64,000 nt of DNA from Oreohelix idahoensis (Eukaryota > Mollusca > Gastropoda > Stylommatophora > Oreohelicidae), in assembly GCA_024509875.1 (NCBI GenBank), contig JAMPIV010006383.1:462501-526500 (forward strand), written 5' to 3'. Every line of letters begins with the position of its first letter. Within the stretch, counting starts at the first letter, position 1. Below, one piece after another: positions 61,348-64,000 of this stretch. Both the position numbers and the translations under genes were made by a program. The notes beneath the pieces are model-generated. The model did not search any database. It was not told where the DNA came from and worked only from the letters and a program-made list of their open reading frames with translations.

Positions 61348-61529
61348 GTTCAGACACAAATCGATACCCAGTGGGACATTGTCCGCTTTGTTTTTTATAG
61401 GTGTCCCAAAACAAGACATTTATTTGGAGAAAATAAAAAACGTATACATTTTGAAAGATTATAATTCGCATACAAACTGAGGTAAAAGTGTGATTTTTGG
61501 CGGGAGCAATGAGTCGTGGAGTTATGATA

Positions 61530-61720
61530 CTAGATGAAAAATGAGTTTGTTTAGATAAATGCGTTTGTATGGACAAATGAGTTAATTTAAGCCAGTGCGT
61601 TTGGTTAGACAAATGGGTTGATGAGACAAGTGGGTGTGTTCAGTCAAAAGAGATTGTTTAGAACAGTGAGTTTGTTTAGACAAATGAGTTTGTTTAGATA
61701 AATGAGATTGTGTAGACAGT
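61530..61720. repeat. Degenerate 18-bp tandem repeat
   Basis: About ten units of the type GTTTAGACAAATGAGTTT; a stray unit recurs near 61857-61877. Confidence 0.8.
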
Positions 61721-62039
61721 TTTTATTTTAAATTGAGGTCTTACTTCCTTTTGACGAAGTGCGTCACGTCCAATCTAAACACTAGGTCCGTCTGTTATAT
61801 TATGTTGCGTGTCTAAATATTAAAATACTGTTCCTAATATTTATGAGTTACTCAAATTAGACAAATGAGTTTATTTAGTACCGGTGCGTTCCGCTAGATG
61901 GTAGTCTTTAACGCGATCAGTGGCGTAGCGTCTTTTGACTCAGAGGCCCCGGAGCAGAGCCGATTTTCAAATATGAACAATAAGCAGGAACCTAGGACTT
62001 TTAAGCTTTTCAAAGAAGCGTTTTTTCGCTCAAACTGAG

Positions 62040-62260
62040 GTGGTGCCGTAGGAAGCATCGTTACTTGATGCGATCCTCTAATGTTGCTGTATTTATGTCC
62101 AATGCCTCCATGTCTCTCTTGCACACATCTTTGAACCTCAGCTGCTATCGCCCAGCTGTTCTTTTGCCATCTGTCAGTGTTCCGTAAAAAATCTCTCTGG
62201 TGATGAGACCCCTCCAGCGCCTTGCAGAGTTGTGAAAACTGTGTAGGTCATCGAAGCCTG
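62040..62260 (-). pseudogene. LINE family C, second fragment
   Basis: Resembles 5430-5620 in reverse orientation of coding (TCTCTCTTGCACACAT, CTGTTCTTTTGCCATCTG, AGCGCCTTGCAGAGTTGTG). It corresponds to the RRLRWLGHV-to-GKR region, but too decayed to read as protein. Confidence 0.65.
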
Positions 62261-62935
62261 TTGTATTCCGGTTTAATATTTTTTTTTTTTTTTAGGAGAA
62301 AAAGAGGCGGCCAATTGGATGGTTTTTTCAGCTTTTGCATAACTGCTTAATAGAAACGTTTTCATAAAGTAGCGATATAAAACTCTGTCGTAGATGGTAA
62401 GAAGATAGGACTGAGATATTTATGGTCCCGCTGAAGCAGAGGTGATAGTGACAGCTATGTGAAAGGAAGGTGTAAGAAATAGTATTGTTTCACGAGGAGG
62501 GGTAAACGTGTATGGAAAAGGCGATAGTGTAGAGAGAAAAAGGCAGTCTTGGATTGAGTAATTGCTCTAATCCAGCCTTTCTTACGACTCTATTTAACTT
62601 TCAGACGCCCTTACTCTACTTGTACAACATGGAACCCACGTTGGCGATTTTGGTTTCAACAAAATTGAGGGGGTGCCGGTGAGATTCAAGTGTAGCTTCA
62701 ATTTTCATCTGTCACAAACTCCTAACAAATTTATATGTGTGCCTGTTGTGTGAGTGTGATGTCTTAACTAATGTTTTCCCGTTTCAATATTGTGTCTTGA
62801 AGAAAAAACAAATGATGGACTAGTGACCTTGTTTTTTTTATTTTTTTTTTGGTGCGTGTATGTGGGGAGGGAAAATTCAATCAAACACCCCCACAAGCAG
62901 TCTCTTGAAAATAAGCTTTACAAGTTCAGGTATTT
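62261..62935. other. Unassigned; poly-T runs
   Basis: Contains T-runs near 62279-62294 and 62832-62850. No gene seen. Confidence 0.4.
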
Positions 62936-62938
62936 CTG

Positions 62939-63049
<111 letters not shown>

Positions 63050-63398
63050 ACATCAAACATAGCTAATGCTTAGACACAAACGAAATATGCAAATATAAAT
63101 GTAGATGAGAATAGAACTAGTAACAATTAATGATTGAATGCTCTACAGAGAATAAAATACGTTTGACGATTGAGTATCAGAATACCGATTATCTGAAATT
63201 AAAAAAAAAAAAAATACTAAGCAATGAATGCGGGTTTCGTCCTCGACGTAAGTCCTCACCCCCTTTTTTCACTTGCTGAGTCAACACACGTTGTCGTTAT
63301 TCCAGTGCATTTTAGTCTGTGTCCAGCCGTAGTCACTGTTAGCTTCTAGCATTATGCTGTTTTTTTATTTTTATTTTAAAGCCGATTCTAATTTGTAT

Positions 63399-63608
63399 TC
63401 TTCTTCTCTTCTTCCGTCCTTAGCCACCGACCGTCAAAGCAGTCAGTGGCCATTACGCCTAGTGGCGTCTTAGGGCAACAGCAGATAGGTTTTCTTTGCC
63501 ATTGTTTCCCATCACGCCTATTGGCGTCTTTAGGGCAACGGCAAATCAATCCATTTGCTGTTGTTTCCGTAATCGAAGTGACTGGCAAACGGGTGATCAG
63601 CCCGTTGG
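63399..63608 (-). mobile_element. SINE-like element, family S2, truncated copy
   Basis: 210 bp flanked by an exact 13-bp duplication TTCTAATTTGTAT (63386-63398 and 63609-63621). The left end is a CTTCTTCTC-rich tail. The body matches the left half of the full copy at 32870-33286. Two internal units GGCGTCTTAGGGCAAC and GGCGTCTTTAGGGCAAC show a short internal duplication. Confidence 0.85.
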
Positions 63609-63621
63609 TTCTAATTTGTAT

Positions 63622-64000
63622 GGACACTAAAAATAGTAAGACTGTCAAGTAAGCGATAACGTGCTCTTAAGTTTCGGACAAGGTGAACTAATTAAAAAGA
63701 TAGATCGTTGGGGACGAGCAAATTGTTGACATTAAAAAGATAGATTGTTGGGGCGAGCAAATTGTTGACATTAAAAAGAATAGTCAGCTCCTCAAACTTT
63801 TCTGTATTAGAAAGTCAAGATGGTAGCAGAAACAGTGGAAAAGACTATCAACAACAAAGTACACGAAGCAATATATAAATTGTCTCGTTGAACTGCCGTG
63901 AAATAACATTGAAGGGGCACGAAATGCAGAATGAATACAATGCTCCATAACTTCTTACGCTAAACGCTTGCGAAGCATAGCAACTAGAAAACGAGTTTTG
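63622..64000. other. Window end, short direct repeat
   Basis: Two adjacent copies of about 39 bp (ATTAAAAAGATAGATYGTTG...GAGCAAATTGTTGAC) at about 63692-63770; otherwise unassigned. Confidence 0.6.

Overview
The window looks like a nuclear genomic segment from a mollusc, most likely a gastropod. The evidence is low GC, two intact intronless neuropeptide-receptor genes of the allatostatin-C/somatostatin type, and a dense layer of LINEs, tRNA-derived SINEs, Tc1/mariner, hAT and pogo elements and one complete LTR retrotransposon. The species cannot be fixed from sequence alone. I see no bacterial, organellar or viral region and no conventional non-coding RNA gene.

Layout. 1-17 kb holds the host genes: two paralogous class A GPCRs about 11 kb apart on the + strand (1983-3254 and 14586-15812). 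Between and around them are minisatellites (a 24-bp array near 6.4-8.1 kb, a 40-bp array at 16.1-16.4 kb), LINE and SINE remnants and AT-rich DNA. 17-25 kb is a transposon cluster: a SINE, a Tc1 element, a pure (TA)n tract of about 354 bp, an internally deleted mariner, a hAT MITE, and a LINE RNase H gene split in two by a 2.8-kb TG...CA element. 25-33 kb is a satellite field (about 41-bp and 36-bp units) with a nearly full-length endonuclease-reverse transcriptase LINE inserted in the 36-bp array. Part of it (about 25.8-28.1 kb) reads like several repeats shuffled together and may be an assembly artefact.

33-49 kb: SINEs, microsatellites, then a LINE fragment interrupted by a complete 9.5-kb Ty3/gypsy-type LTR retrotransposon (38012-47552, minus strand). 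It has near-identical 1.46-kb LTRs, a GAGAC target duplication, and the unusual domain order gag-PR-INT-RT-RH. The 3' end of the interrupted LINE has expanded into an 86-bp tandem array. 49-64 kb: a pogo/Tigger-like element with a nested LINE, a second degraded LINE, a three-level nest (SINE / TIR element / LINE RNase H fragment), a truncated LINE with a (TAAG)n tail, a hAT element with transposase remnant, a second SINE copy, and microsatellites.

The only host genes I can support are the two receptors, probably an old tandem duplication. Almost everything else is mobile DNA, and target-site duplications let many insertions be bounded to the base and ordered in time.
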